This document shows, one piece after another, positions 63,678 to 64,000 of a stretch of 64,000 nt of DNA. Position 1 is the stretch's first letter; each line of letters starts with the position of its first letter. The notes under the pieces were generated by a model. The model worked only from the letters and a program-made list of their open reading frames with translations, was not told the origin of the DNA and did no database searches. The translations under genes and the position numbers were made by a program. This stretch comes from Pasteurella sp049670895 (GTDB lineage Bacteria; Pseudomonadota; Gammaproteobacteria; Enterobacterales; Pasteurellaceae): NCBI RefSeq assembly GCF_049670895.1, contig NZ_CP187170.1, one strand, 5' to 3'.

Positions 63678-64000
63678 TTTCAACCAATAAAGCGGTTTAC
63701 TATACAAGCGTAATTCTTGTAGCACATTTTTCTTTATTGACTGTCTCTGCCTCAGCAGTGGGGAAGCCTCATTATTCTGCCGATAGTACTTTAAAAGCAA
63801 TGGAATTATGTCACCAAGAGAAATCATCATTAGAGCGTTTGGATTGTTATGATAATGCTTGGAAAGTAAATATGCCGAGAACAGCCTTAATAGAAGAAAA
63901 GAAAGGTGGAGTTGCTTGGCAAAGAGCTATGGATAACGAAAGTAATAGGGATAAGGATACTTTTTCATTATTAACCAAATCATACAATATAGATGGAAAT
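63662..64000 (+). CDS. T6SS-associated VasI/TagO-like protein (partial, runs off window)
   Basis: The first 113 codons are visible. The N-terminus has a hydrophobic export segment (VYYTSVILVAHFSLLTVSASA, about residues 13-33) and then ALELC-like pattern KAMELCHQEKSSLERLDCYDNAW, the family mark with a cysteine pair spaced as in VasI/TagO. GGVAWQRAMDNE follows, also typical. It overlaps tssH by 16 bases. In Vibrio cholerae vasH lies between clpV and vasI; here nothing is between. Confidence 0.85.
   Translation, partial: MRPSLISTNKAVYYTSVILVAHFSLLTVSASAVGKPHYSADSTLKAMELCHQEKSSLERLDCYDNAWKVNMPRTALIEEKKGGVAWQRAMDNESNRDKDTFSLLTKSYNIDGN

Noticed and set aside
1..64000. CRISPR arrays, rRNA genes, insertion sequences or prophage
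   Set aside because: I saw no regularly spaced repeats, no rRNA sequence, no transposase or phage genes and only one tRNA.

Overview
The window is chromosomal DNA from a member of the Pasteurellaceae. The best evidence is the Haemophilus-type DNA uptake sequence (core AAGTGCGGT), present more than 30 times in the first 49 kb, often as inverted pairs that double as terminators. Gene order such as ybaB-recR-topB-secG-tRNA-Leu and the bamA-skp-lpxD-fabZ-lpxA-lpxB-rnhB run also fits. The uptake-sequence type places it in the Haemophilus/Pasteurella/Aggregatibacter/Rodentibacter/Avibacterium side of the family; the genus cannot be fixed from the sequence alone.

Layout. 1-6.1 kb: housekeeping genes (acnB partial, ybaB, recR, topB, secG, tRNA-Leu(GAG)). 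6.6-10.1 kb: an ECF sigma factor with a small zinc-finger anti-sigma-like partner, facing a four-gene operon (DoxX protein, EGKCG-repeat precursor peptide, DUF692 multinuclear iron oxidase, DUF2063 partner). This is the Hvf/bufferin type of copper-binding ribosomal peptide system. 10.7-18.2 kb: QseBC-like two-component system, a Mop molybdate-binding protein, a large TonB-dependent haemoglobin-type receptor and an LPS phosphoethanolamine transferase. 18.4-31.7 kb: the pyrH/frr/dxr/uppS/cdsA/rseP/bamA/skp/lpxD/fabZ/lpxA/lpxB/rnhB envelope and lipid A block. 31.7-38 kb: an SLC13/RCK transporter, a three-gene ynbA/ynbC/ynbB-like phospholipid module, mog, glnB and a TqsA-like exporter. 38.3-45.1 kb: an HXXEE membrane protein, then rlmN-pilF-rodZ-ispG-hisS-yfgM. 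45.1-49 kb: hscC with a membrane-bound J-domain partner and a small methyltransferase.

49-64 kb is a type VI secretion island. A broken vgrG remnant, an unknown lipoprotein and hcp lie on the minus strand. The divergent tssB-tssC-tssE-tssF-tssG-tagH-tssJ-tssK-tssL-tssH-tagO/vasI operon runs off the right edge, so tssM, tssA and any intact vgrG would have to lie outside. The island looks more AT-rich and has a single exact uptake sequence in about 15 kb, which suggests a different history from the flanking genome.

The most interesting region is the Hvf/bufferin locus. Two (perhaps three) promoter-like repeats with a shared TGTAAG/CGACTAA pattern precede the operon. Its leader encodes two tandem RNA hairpins with identical AGGA loops, and a terminator-like hairpin separates the precursor gene from the modifying-enzyme genes. 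Together these suggest layered control of a copper-binding peptide.
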